Source of the DNA: Sipunculus nudus
Lineage: Eukaryota; Annelida; Sipuncula; Golfingiida; Sipunculidae
NCBI GenBank assembly: GCA_026874595.1
Contig: CM049306.1
Coordinates: 20,021,019 to 20,085,018, forward strand
Direction: 5' to 3'
DNA length: 64,000 nucleotides
The translations under genes were made by a program, and so were the position numbers. The notes beneath the pieces were generated by a model. It made no database searches and had not been told where the DNA came from. It was given only the letters and a program-made list of their open reading frames with translations. Below, one piece after another: positions 1-12,000 of the stretch; the stretch's first letter is position 1; each line of letters opens with the position of its first letter.

Positions 1-1
1 G

Positions 2-67
2 TTTGAGGAGTGCTGCCTTGCCTTCCAGAAGTACATTTTGAAATATGATGCAAGGTTTAAACAACAA
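2..67 (+). CDS. CACHD1-like: CACHD1-like exon w1 (partial)
   Basis: A 22-codon open end of an exon, containing a CC pair, that stops at a good donor (CAA|GTAAGA) in phase 0. It lies before the VWA domain, in the N-terminal helical/VWA_N part of the family. The true exon start is outside the window. The frame is set by phase agreement with the next exon. Confidence 0.65.
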
Positions 68-3000
68 GTAAGAAGTTCTTATCATATTTTATTTTATATA
101 TCGTTGCTTCTTGAACTCATTTTGTAAATACTATTTTTACTTGTTACGAAGACAAATAAATGAGGGGAAAATCCTGGGCCGATCAGGGAGTCGAACCCAG
201 GTTGGTGGCGCACAAGTCTGGCTTACCAACCGCTTCACTAGAAAAGCTAGAAATTGGGGGCTTTCGTCGGGATGCTTAATAGTTTTCAAATTTATTAGGC
301 CTTGACCTGGACACATTGTTTTATCATACATTGTTTGCAAGATTACATATTGTTCGACAGTACATTGTTTACAGGATTTATCTCAGTGTTTTTTTTGTTA
401 TTGTTTTGACATCTTTACATGGCAGATTTCAAACGTGAGACATTTGTTGAGGATCCCGACCCTGATCGACTTGAACAGTTGTCAAAAGAACAGTTGTTGC
501 ATTTGGGACAACACTTAGGGCTAAGTGTGAAAAAAACTTTGAGAAAGCCTGATATCATTGCTAAAATCATGCAAGATCTTATTAGCAAAGAGACTGAAGT
601 TGAAACATAAAAAAATGACAGCCTTGCTATGCAATTAGAATTTAAAAAAGTTGGAAATGCAACATGAGCTAGCTTTAAAACAGTTAGAATTAGAAAAAGA
701 GAGAGAAGAGAGGGAAGAGCATGAAAGGTTAGAAAGAGAAAGACTAGAAAAAGAAATAGACAGAGACAGACCAGAAAAAGAAAAAGAAATTGAGTTAAAC
801 GACTGGAGTTAGAAAGACTTAAAGTAGAACATAGTCTAAGTGCTGCCCTAACTCACAGTTTTGATGTTACTAAACACATTACACTTGTCCAACCTTTTCA
901 AGAAAAAGAGGTTGATAAATATTTCTTACACCTTGAGAAGGTAGCTGAAAATTTAAAATGGCCTAAGGAAAATTGGACTATGCTGTTACAAAGTGTATTG
1001 ACTGGCAAGGCCGGAGAAATTTATACAGAGCTTTCAGTAGAAGCTGCTGCTGACTGTGACCTGGTAAAACGGTTAATCCTAAAAGGTTATGAGTTAGTTC
1101 CAGAGGCTTACCGCCAGAAATTTAGAAATTGGGAAAAGCGCAAAAATCAGACATACGTCGAATTTGCTAGGACAAAAGAGCAGTTGTTTGATCACTGGTG
1201 TAGTTCTAAAAATGTAATGAAAGATTATGACAATTTGCGCCAGTTGATTTGCTTGAAGAGTTTTAAGTGCTGCATTAATGCAGATGTTAAAACTTTTCTT
1301 GATGAGAAAAGTCTTGAAACACTTGACATTGCTGCTCAATTAGCTGATGATTATTCATTAACACACAAAATGTCCTTTACTAGCAAATCAAACCAGTCAT
1401 TCACAAACAAGAATGTAAATCAGTATGGTCAAAAGAAGTTTAAAGTGCAGTCACCCAGTACTAGTAGTCCTGATAGTTCAGCAAAGTCCATTGCTACATC
1501 TCACTCCACGTCCACTGTGTCTAAGTCCAACAAAGACCAGTCATTTTCAAAGAAAATCATTAATTACCCCAATTTTGTTACGAAGACAAATAAATGAGGG
1601 GAAAATCCTGGGCCGATCCGGGAGTCGAACCCAGGTCGGTGGTGTACAAGTCCGGCGTACCAACCGCTTCGCTAGAAAAGCATGCTTCACTAGGGAGACA
1701 GTTCGGTCCACTTTTATGTCACCCCGTAACATACTAAAGTACAAAAGTCATTAAATGTGTGGTAAAATTGTAACATTCAGTAGTAATTGAAAACTGGTCA
1801 GAATATAAAAAAAAGATGGATTCATTAAGTTGAGCCATTTCTGTTCATGAATGAATGTAACAGATTCTTGGCTTTTAAGATTGATTTGTAAATGCTGTTA
1901 AAACTGAGCACAGTACACAACTCTTTAACTTAATTATCCTCGCAGTACATCTTAGTAAGAGTCTTAGGCTTGTGACCATTTATATATTTAGGTTTATATA
2001 TGTCTGTGACAGACTGTGTCATTTTTTGTAAAATATATAAATTTTTGTATATTTTGTTCATACTACAGATTGGCAGACAAAACCTCTGTGTTAGAAAATC
2101 AAGGTATGCCAACAATTTTGGGTCCAGGTTTGCTACTCGCAAAATAATGGAGAAAATGAGAGAAAACCTGGAGAGGTCAGATTCAATCCGCTGGCAGTTT
2201 TATGGCTCCCATGAGGGCATTATGTCTCAGTACCCAGTCAGTGCTACTAAAGATTGTCATGACTTTGATCCAGTCTTCAGGCAAGTCTCTAATGCTTATT
2301 ATAATATGGTTAATAGTGTAAAAGATATTTTGTGTTTTGCTGTTCACAGTCCTCATAAATGTGTTGCTGTTCAAATTATGATAATGAATTTATGAGTGAT
2401 ACCTTTAACATTTTTTCATTATATATACAATTAACACTTTTTATTGGAGGCATTTCTGTTACACAGGTGTTGCTTGTGTAAATTTCTTGTGCTTTATAGA
2501 TTTATAAATAGGGAATACTAGGTTTGCTCTGGAGTACCAATATCTATCTTGTACAGCCAATTACTACCTTACAACCACCCCAATGTCATACCCACTTGAC
2601 TATGACAGACATTTAACAGTCCTAAATACATAGTTTGCCTGAAATAAATGATCAGCCCACTAAGGATGGTCATATTTTGAAGTTTAATTTTACATCAATA
2701 CCTTTTCTCATGACTGTCTTAACAAACAATACATTTTGATCTCAAGCTTTATATTTCTGCTACAGGCACTTTTTGAATTTTGACAACAGCTCTGGTCCAA
2801 CCTGTTCCTTCATAATGAGGTGTATCTTTACATAAATTATTTATATTTGTATGCTATACAACAAATATTTTTTTTAAGACCTTGGTATGTTGGTGCTGCT
2901 AGTCCAGTCAGGAAGGATGTGGTCATTGTACTGGACCGGTCATCGTCTATGAGTTACATCAGTAAAGACATCTCAGCCGGTCACAAGGCTCCAATAGACA

Positions 3001-6000
3001 TAGCGAGGGAATCTGTACATACTATCCTGGATACTCTTACACCAAAGGACAGGGTGAGCAGTCTCAGAAAACATGTTCCTCTGATCATTCATATGTAATA
3101 ATGTATACTGATACATACATTTCTGAATCATCTACCCCTGAGATGATTATCGGAAAGCAGCCAAGGTTTTAAATAGTAACCTGACAGATTTATATATTTT
3201 TGACCAGTTAAATGAATACACTCTCTAAAAAAACATGCCAAAGAATGTTTCTAGATTATTGGTGCATTTCATTTAATCAAAGTAAATAGATTTTATTTTG
3301 TGCTGGCGAATAAGCACCATAATCCTCACCAATATTTCTAAATGGTGATTTTTATGTCATACCATCAAAGAAACCATTAAATGATCATGGACTACACTTT
3401 GTATTGTTCATATGCACCATATGCATTATTTATTAATGAACAATTATATATTCTTTCTGTTGAATGTTGAAATTCCGTGTACTTTGTCCAGATCAGTATA
3501 TGTACAAAATCAAACTGCACACCCCAACTCTGAATATTTTGGTCTCAGATTCTCAGAAAGTTTGCTGATATTTGTTTTTGTTGTTTTGCTAAATAAATGA
3601 CAATTATTAGCTGTCTAGAAACATTCTGTGCTTTCATTGAAGTGAAGAAATACCTTCGTTTGAAATGTAGTGTAATGTTTCAGAAGAATCAATGTTACCA
3701 GTTAAACATAAAAAATGCTGTACTACAATAAATCACAAAAATGATAAAAATACTACATATTATTTCAAGTGATTAGATTTCAAGTTTTTAGCTCAGCTGA
3801 CTGAAAGTCATCTGAGCTATAGTGATCACCCTTTGTCTGGTGTCCGTCTGTCTGGCCGTCCGTTAACAGGGCACAAATCGTAACCGCTGGACCTGGAATC
3901 TTCTCAGTTGACATCCAGGGAGGTCCATGAAAAATCTCCTTGGAAACCTGAAATTAGGTCTCTGTTACCCATATCCTTTGAGCTATTGGGCTCCGAAGTA
4001 CCCCCCAGAATAATGCAAAATTTGATACAAAAGCTCAAGTATCTGAATAACTACTGCATTGATCACCATGATTCTTTGCATGTTTATTGTATCGCCAGAC
4101 ATAGTCTGGAGATACTATGGTTTAGGCACGGTCGCGCCGCCGCCGCCGCCGCCGAGATTTTTTTGGACACATAACTCAAAAAATATTTCACAGATCTTTA
4201 CCAAACTTGGTATATGTATAGATATGGGTGAGAGGACGACGCCTATTCAAAATGAGGTCATGACCTCAACTAGGAGAGTGACCTTGACCTTGAATAGGTT
4301 CAATTTTGGGGAAAATCACACAAATTCTTAAATATCTCAAGAAAACTTGCATGGATTAATCCCAAAATCAAGTTGATCGAAGATCATGGATAGGGTTGTC
4401 ATGTTCCAGAAACTGGTGGCGCCACCTATTATTCTTTACTTGTTTTCATGCCGTTTAATATCCCCAAAATTGCTACTTGACAGTACTGTGAGCATTATAA
4501 GTCAAAAACTAATGGACAGATTTCTTTCATATTATGCAAATACATAGATATGGGTTATGGGATGATGTTTATTTAAATTGGGGTCATGACCTTTCCTATT
4601 AGAGTGGCCTTGACCTTGAATATTGTCATATATGGTGAAAATCACACAAAATCATTAATTTCTCAATAAGGGATACATGCATTGGTCCAAAAATCAAGTT
4701 GACCGAAGATCTTGGATAGTAATGTCATGTACCGGAAACAGGTGGCGCCACCTGTTATTCTTTTACTTGTTTTCATGCCGTTTAATACCCCATCATTGCC
4801 ACTTAACAGTACATTTATAACCTGTGAGCATTATAAGTCAAAAACTAATGGACAGATTTCTTTCATATTATGCATATACATAGACATGGGATATGGGATA
4901 ATGTATATATAAATTGGGGTCATGACCTTTCCTATTAGAGTGGCCTTGACCTTGAATATTGCCATATATGGTGAAAATTACACAAAATCATTAATATCTC
5001 AATAAGGGATGCATGCATTGGTCCAAAAATCAACATGTTCGAAGATCCTGGAAAGTATTGTCATGTACCGGAAACAGGTGGCGCCACCTGTTATTCTTTT
5101 ACTTGTTTTGTGCCGTTTAATACCCCATCATTGCCATTTATCAGTACTGTGAGCATTATAAGTCAAAAACTAATGGACAAATTTCTTTCATATTATGCAT
5201 ATACATGGATATGGGTTATAGGATAATGTTTATTCGAATAGGGGTCATGACCTTTCCAATGAGTGGCCTTGACCTTGAATATTGCCATATATGGTGAAAA
5301 TCACACAAAATCATTAATTTCTCAATAAGGGATGCATTGATTGGTCCAAAAATCAACTTGAACGAAGATCTTGGATAGTGTTGTCATGTACCGGAAACAG
5401 GTGGTGCCACCTGTTATTCTTTTACTTGTTTTCGTGCCGTTTAATACCCCATCATTGCCACTTAACAGTATTGTGAGCATTATAAGTCAAAAACTAATGG
5501 ACAGATTTCTTGCATATACATAGACATGGGTTAGGGGATGATGTATATTGAAATTTGGATCATGACCTTTTCTATGAGAATGACCTTTTCTATGAGTGTG
5601 GTCTGATATTAATTGTTGCTGAAGATGGGGGGCCTATTCTTAAAGGGGGGGGGGATTAATTGTCTGGCGATCCAAGAAATATCTAGTTGATCATGGGATG
5701 TTCCATCACTTCGTGCAGACTGGTGGTGCAACCTATATTTTTTCCAATTTTTACGAATTTTTTTTCTCTTTTTTTTCAGACCTGCAATGAAACTGTCATC
5801 TGTTAACAAGGCACAAATCATAACCACTGGACCTGGAATCTTCAAACCTAATATCCAGGGAGGTCCTTGAAAAATCTCCTTGAAAACCTGAAATTAGGTC
5901 TCTGTTACCCAAATCCTTTGAGCTATGGGGCTCTGAAGTACCCCCCAGAATAATGCAAAATTTGATACAAAAGCTCAAGTATCTAAACAACTACTGCATT

Positions 6001-9000
6001 GATCACCATGATTCTTTGCATGAATATTGATCATGGGATGTTCCATCACTTTGTGCAGACTGGTGGCGAAGCTGTATTTTTTCCAATTTTTACAAATTTT
6101 TGTCTCTTTTTTTTCAGACCTGCAATGAAACTGTCATCTGTTGACAGGGCACAAATCGTAACCACCAGAGCTGGAATCTTCAAACTTTACATCAAGGGAG
6201 TTCAATGAAAAGTCTCTGTGAAAACATGAAATTAGGTCTTTGTTACCCATATCCTTTGTAGTAAGTACCGCTCAGAATAATTAAAAATTTGATACTAAAG
6301 CTTGAGTATTTGAATAACTAATGCATTGATCACCGTGATTCTTTGCATTCTTTTGATCATGGAGTGTTCCATCACTTCTTGCAAACTGGTGGCGCCTTTT
6401 GTATTTTTCCAATTTTTACAAATTTTTTTCTTTATTTTTGAGACTTTCAAAGAAGCTGTCATCTGTTAACAGGGTACAAATCGTAACCGCTGGACCTGGA
6501 ATCTTCTAACTTGACATTAAGGGAGGTTCATGAAAATCTCTCTTTGGATACATGAAATTAGGTCTCTGTTACCAATATCCTCTGAGCTGTGGGGCTCGTA
6601 AGTACCCCTAAGAATAATTAATAATTTTATAAAAACAAAAGCTCCTGTATCTGAATAACTAATGCCTTGATAGCCATGATTCTTTGGATATATATTGATC
6701 ATGGAGTGTTTCATCAGTTCCTGCAGACTGGGGGCATTACCTGTATCTTTTTCAAATTTTTACACATTTTTCTTTCTATTTATGAGACCTTCAAATGAAG
6801 TTGTCATCAGTCCAAATGCCCACTGAAACCCATTTTTAAGGACTCTTCACAAAATTCATGATTTGTTTGCACTCTGGCAGTCATTTTGCTCATTGTTAAA
6901 CATTCCTTGAATTCAGCTGAGCGTCATCGCCCATGGGCCACTAGTTAAGTTTATCACCAGGGCAAGTCATTTGATGACAAGCACAGCTGTGTATGTTAGA
7001 TCGAAAGGCACCAATTGTAAATGGTAAATGGATATGTGCTCTATCAAGCAAATTTTTGCAAGGTATAGAGTTATCCATATTCAGCATAACCGTCTCAGCT
7101 AGATATATCTTTGTTACAGGTGTCAGTGGTGGCATTTTCTACACACGCAGAGCTTCCCGTCAGCAGTGAGAACCCTAGTGGATGTTACAGGAACCAGCTG
7201 GCACTTGCCACCCCACAAAATGTTCGATATATGAAAAGTTTTGTGAGTAATATCAAGACATACGGATCATCTGATTTCATCGCAGGACTTACTGCAGCCT
7301 ACAACTTCTTTAAACATTCTCCCAAAGCCACCTCAGAAGATGAAAGAGGTTTGAAACTTATCCACTCTTGTTATTTTATGTCTATATCTGTTTACTATAG
7401 AATCACTCAAGGAGTAAAAGATGCTGACAGAAAATGTGCCATGTCAGTATCTGTTCACTGCAGATTTTCTGTTCAACTATTAATATTCATCACCAACGGT
7501 AATTATAAAACCTGTATTTGTGAAAGCTGTATGCAGATTCACTTCTTACATATCATAATGCCAAATAAGAAATGTTGTAGTGGTGGTTGATATTATAGAT
7601 GACTTTGTATGTTACAAATTGTGTTGTCACTTGTTCACTCTTCCAGCTCGAGTGATCCTACTTCTGACCGATGGCTCACCCACTAACACTGAACAAGAGG
7701 TTCTCAACTTTATGTCATCATCTCTCTCTAGTCTGGATAACAAAGTCACTGTTATGACATTTGGCATTGGTTTATGTGAGTATCCAGTCTGCACATGTCT
7801 GCCACTAATAAATATCACCCTAAGCATATTTAAAATAATATGTGTTTTTCATTAATAATTTACACCCTTTTTGTGAAATGCATGCCTTCCATTACCTATG
7901 GAGGGAAAAATCATAACATTTAAAAGTAGAATGCCAATTTGGCATTCAACCCACATTTCCCCCAGACAGATATTGGTTCAGAGGTTATTCAAAATGCCAA
8001 AAATTGACTAGATAATACAGTGCTGCCACTTCACACTTTTTTAAACATATTATGCTTTTTTAGGAAACATTACATTTATACTTGTTCAGGTGTTCATACT
8101 TTTTTTAACCTTTTTGGTCCAAATAGGATATAAGCTGCACAGGCATATTTCAGAACCAGAGATGCTCATGCTTCATCATTGGTTCACAATATTGATATTT
8201 TATCAAGCAAAAATTGTTGTCATTTTGCCAATATTTAATAAAAAGACTGGAAATATGGACTCGAGTAACTTACCGTGTAATCACAAACATATTGTGAGCT
8301 TGTGTAGAAGTTTCACATATAGTAGACTTTATTTGACAATTGTGCAATATAGCATTGATTTATACATTTTCATACCTCTTTCAACAAATTCAAGCAAAGA
8401 TTTTTTTACACACAAATTTTTATACATTTTGTTCACAGAATATGCAGTGGCAGCACTGATAATGCACCTATTCCCAAATAAAAACATGCCCTCACCTTCA
8501 GTAGGTAGAAATAGAGTAATAAAGCCAGCTTCCATGGACTTACAGTGATGTAATGCTTAGTGTTGTCTATGTGCATTGCCTGGATACTAAATCAGCTCCT
8601 GTCTTGCTGGCAGGTGCTTGTTTACATGGGAAGTAATAAGTTCCATGCAGAGTCAGGTCATGAATAATGCACCAGATATTGACCATCTGTGTTGATCATT
8701 AACCTTAACTTTCACTATTACAATAGTGCAAACAGTTATAATGCAAGCCAGTGTACATGTACAAGAAGATTGGATGAATGAACAGAGTTGTTGTACAGAA
8801 CCTATTATGTTAGAGGAACCAACTGTATGAGTCCCAGCTGTAACTCTGCACAAGACCAATCCTTATAATGTCATCCCATAGTTATATATGGGATTAATTA
8901 AACCAACATTTGCAATTCTTATATTTACACAAGGCCTGTTTAATGACACCCAGATATGTATTTACTGCACTAACAGACAGGGCTTGCGTGATGTATTAGT

Positions 9001-12000
9001 ATGCTGACATATCATTTGTATATCAGTGTGATATATGAGAGGTTTGTGGAATTACTTCTTGGTAATAATTCATCCTTTTTTTGGCATTAATTAAAAAATC
9101 ATAGTAAGGATATTTTTTTCTGATAAAACAGTGAAATTGCTGAATCCCTACAATGTATCTCTCCCTATTATATATTATATCAGATTTTTCCATGAAATTT
9201 GATGTTCAAATGGAGGGGTTTTGTAATGAAAATGGGAATGATTTGGATCACTTGAGACATGTCTATAACCTCTGATACATTAACTTTTATTTCAGATCTC
9301 AGCAGCTTTGGTGAACAGTTACTTGAGAAAATGACCAAGGTTAATACAGCCCAGGTACAGTACCAGACTAAAGTAATAATCTTTATACTACTAAAGTGAT
9401 TCTGTTTATCTGTCTGGATGTTTGAACAATGTAACCAGCTGAAACAGTACATGATAGTAGGACAGTTTTGCATCCATGTACCTCACATGTGATTATTCAC
9501 AGATTGTTATAATTTGAGCTGCTACCTTTTGTACTGGTACTTTAGTAATGTTTGTTTGGATTATACATGATAAGTGTCTTGTTGGAATTTTGTGTGTTAT
9601 GCCCTCTCTCTGATGCATGGTCTACACTGTGTCTTTGTGCCCCACTGACCATGGTGGAACAAAATCTGGTAAATATTGGAATAATTATGATCTGTTCCTG
9701 ATTATCCCAACCCAGCGGGTCAATCAACACCAAAGGTTTCAGACAGCTTAAACTTTGTGTTTCTGACCATTACATGATTCCTATTAAGATCAACTCTTCC
9801 ATGTCTTCAGACCTATCTTTCTTTTAGTGACAACTAATTCCAACAGATGTCAGTACCAGTATTTTCTTTGTTGAAACATGTTCAAACAGACCCATAAAGA
9901 TATCCACATGTCAATATATGTAAGGTGCAAATTTTAAAGGACATTGCTTTGTTAATCATTGAAATCCCTCAGCATCATTTTGAGATATATTGTACACTAA
10001 CAAACAATAATCACAGAAAGAAGGAAAGACATTGGTGGATAAACGAGACAGAAATGGTACATATATTTAACGCAATGGGTTATAATTTTAAGATAGTTGA
10101 GACAAATGAAACTGTTTTATACAATGAAATGTATATAGACAAGTCTGTTCCAAACTGCTAAGTAACTCCTTTAAATTTAATTTGATTGATTATAGGCTTA
10201 TTTAGACCTTTTTCTTATAGCCAGGGAAATTCATGCACATAACCAATGACACAAGTGTGCTGAGGAGGGAAATTGGTAAATACTACAGTCATCTTGACCT
10301 TGGAGGATACAGCACAAAACCAGTCCTGTCTCAGCCATATGTGGATGCTTTAGGACTTGGTAAGTCAATATGGATGACTAGTCATTCACCAGTTTCTGGC
10401 ACATTGCCTGCAAAATGAAGTCTTTTACTATTCTTTATTTTAACATCCCACATGGATGAACCTGCCAACTTTGTTATTAAACACATTTCATGTGAATAAG
10501 CTTCTCTGTTAATTGAAATATTATCCTAGTATCTGTAATAAAATATGAAGTATACTTAAATGTGTTTCAGCTAGCTCTCTGAAAGACGTACAGATTTTAA
10601 CAGGTTCCCAGCATTTTAGAAATAACTTGCATGTTATTTATTGGCTTCATATTTACAAGTTTGAAATTTTGTGATAATATTCCCTATCAGTGTTTGGCAA
10701 TGATTATGTTTTCACTATCTCAATAGGAACATGTAGTTAATTACTGCATGAAATGTGTTCACAATATTTGAAAATTTCTATAATGAGGATCCGTATCCAT
10801 TAAAATCACTGTGACTCAAAAAGAATATGGCATTGAACCAGTTTCTTGCCCAAAAACCCTCATGATTTTCAGTGACATATGAAAAAGTGGCCCAGTGGAT
10901 GCTGCAGAACATTTAAAATCTTAATAATCAACCTTCATTTAACTGGATGCATTAGGTTTCTTTCCTATTCATGTAAACTCTTGCATATTTTTAAAGTTTT
11001 GAACAAGGAATTCACCACCTGACTGAAAAGGCAGTAATGGCTGTGCAACTGTGCTGATTGGATGTCACCATTTCACAGATGATTTGTTGTATGGAGATTT
11101 AACAATTACTTTCATTTCAGGAATATTGATTACAAAATTGAAACCCTCTACTCACATTTTATGAATATTACAGATATGAAACCCTCCTGAATATGAACCC
11201 GAATACACTTTATGATATACAAAAATATGATTTTGTTGTATGATACAGTCACGGTAGGACTAACAGGCCTCTTTCTGTATCTAGGTTTGGTGACTACAGT
11301 ATCCCTACCTGTGTATACACAGATGTATGGTTTTGTGGGTGTGGTTGGGATGGATCTGTCCATCCCTGAGCTGCTGAAAGATGTCATGGAACTTCATGAA
11401 GACCGCAGATCCTACGCCTTTATCATTGACCAGGAAGGCCACACATACTCGCATCCTTTATTACCAGACCTAATATTTGACAGTGATACACACATGTTAG
11501 ATATTGGTGACCTGGAGACAAATGACAAAGTCATTACCAACATGAAACAGTAAGTAAGGCTAAGCTAAAAAATTAATTGTCTTACAAACTGTTGTACCAA
11601 AATATGGAATGATCAAGGGGGCAATTTTTCTTGATTTTGAAAGAATGTGCTTAAATTCTTGAAAAAGTACCCATGAACAAAGCAGAGTTAAATCCATTTT
11701 CCACATTATATTTATGAATTCTTTGAAGGTTTCGAGGCAAGAGCAACAAAAAGACAGCATTATCAAGGACTTGATGCCAATCACATAAAAAAATAAAAAA
11801 GCTTTTGATCTGTGAAAAATATAAGCAGCAGTTCTATTAAACATTTTTGAAAGGCCTAAAAGATCTGTGAAAGTACCAGTTTATAGTATGTTCAGGATTG
11901 GGGTATATGAAATATGAAACTGTTGTCCTTGCTTCACTCACCTGAATGTCATAATGCTAATGTTAGATAAAGGTACTGTTTAAGGTGTGTGATGTGACAA

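Larger units (their letters stand above)
3785..6946 (+). mobile_element. R1 element copy 1 (Helentron/HINE-like), interrupted by R2
   Basis: The head at 3789-3819 is an imperfect hairpin (13 of 14 pairs, loop GAA). Internal units begin near 3871, 5811, 6149 and 6474 (period about 325-340 bp); each has the ACAAATCGTAACC block, a TGATCATGG block and a TGGTGGCGCC-type site. The tail at 6911-6946 carries ATTCAGCTGAGC, the near reverse complement of the head arm GCTCAGCTGACT, then a GCCCATGGGC stem and CTAGTT. Removing 4087-5686 restores one 340-bp unit. It lies in an intron of the CACHD1-like gene. Assignment to rolling-circle elements is inference from architecture. Confidence 0.65.

Noticed and set aside
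111-305. Open frame with ILGRSGSRTQVGG-type peptide, echoed at 1425-1754
   Set aside because: It is the translation of the 107-bp tRNA-like repeat; the similarity between the two frames reflects the repeat and not a protein.
1930-2142. 70-codon minus-strand frame with a piece like one at 8329-8535
   Set aside because: The match is about 30 nt of T-rich sequence near splice or MITE ends; the frame overlaps exon w2 of the CACHD1-like gene on the other strand.
3908-4331. Two overlapping open frames with an alanine/proline run
   Set aside because: They read through R1 and R2 repeat sequence, and the run comes from a CCG trinucleotide stretch in the R2 head.
8090-8548. 152-codon open frame
   Set aside because: The longest uninterrupted frame in the CACHD1-like region, but it reads through a MITE, starts at a doubtful codon, has low-complexity AT-driven composition and matches no family.
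9925-10161. 78-codon frame upstream of exon w7
   Set aside because: No fitting splice sites in phase, no family resemblance; treated as intron.
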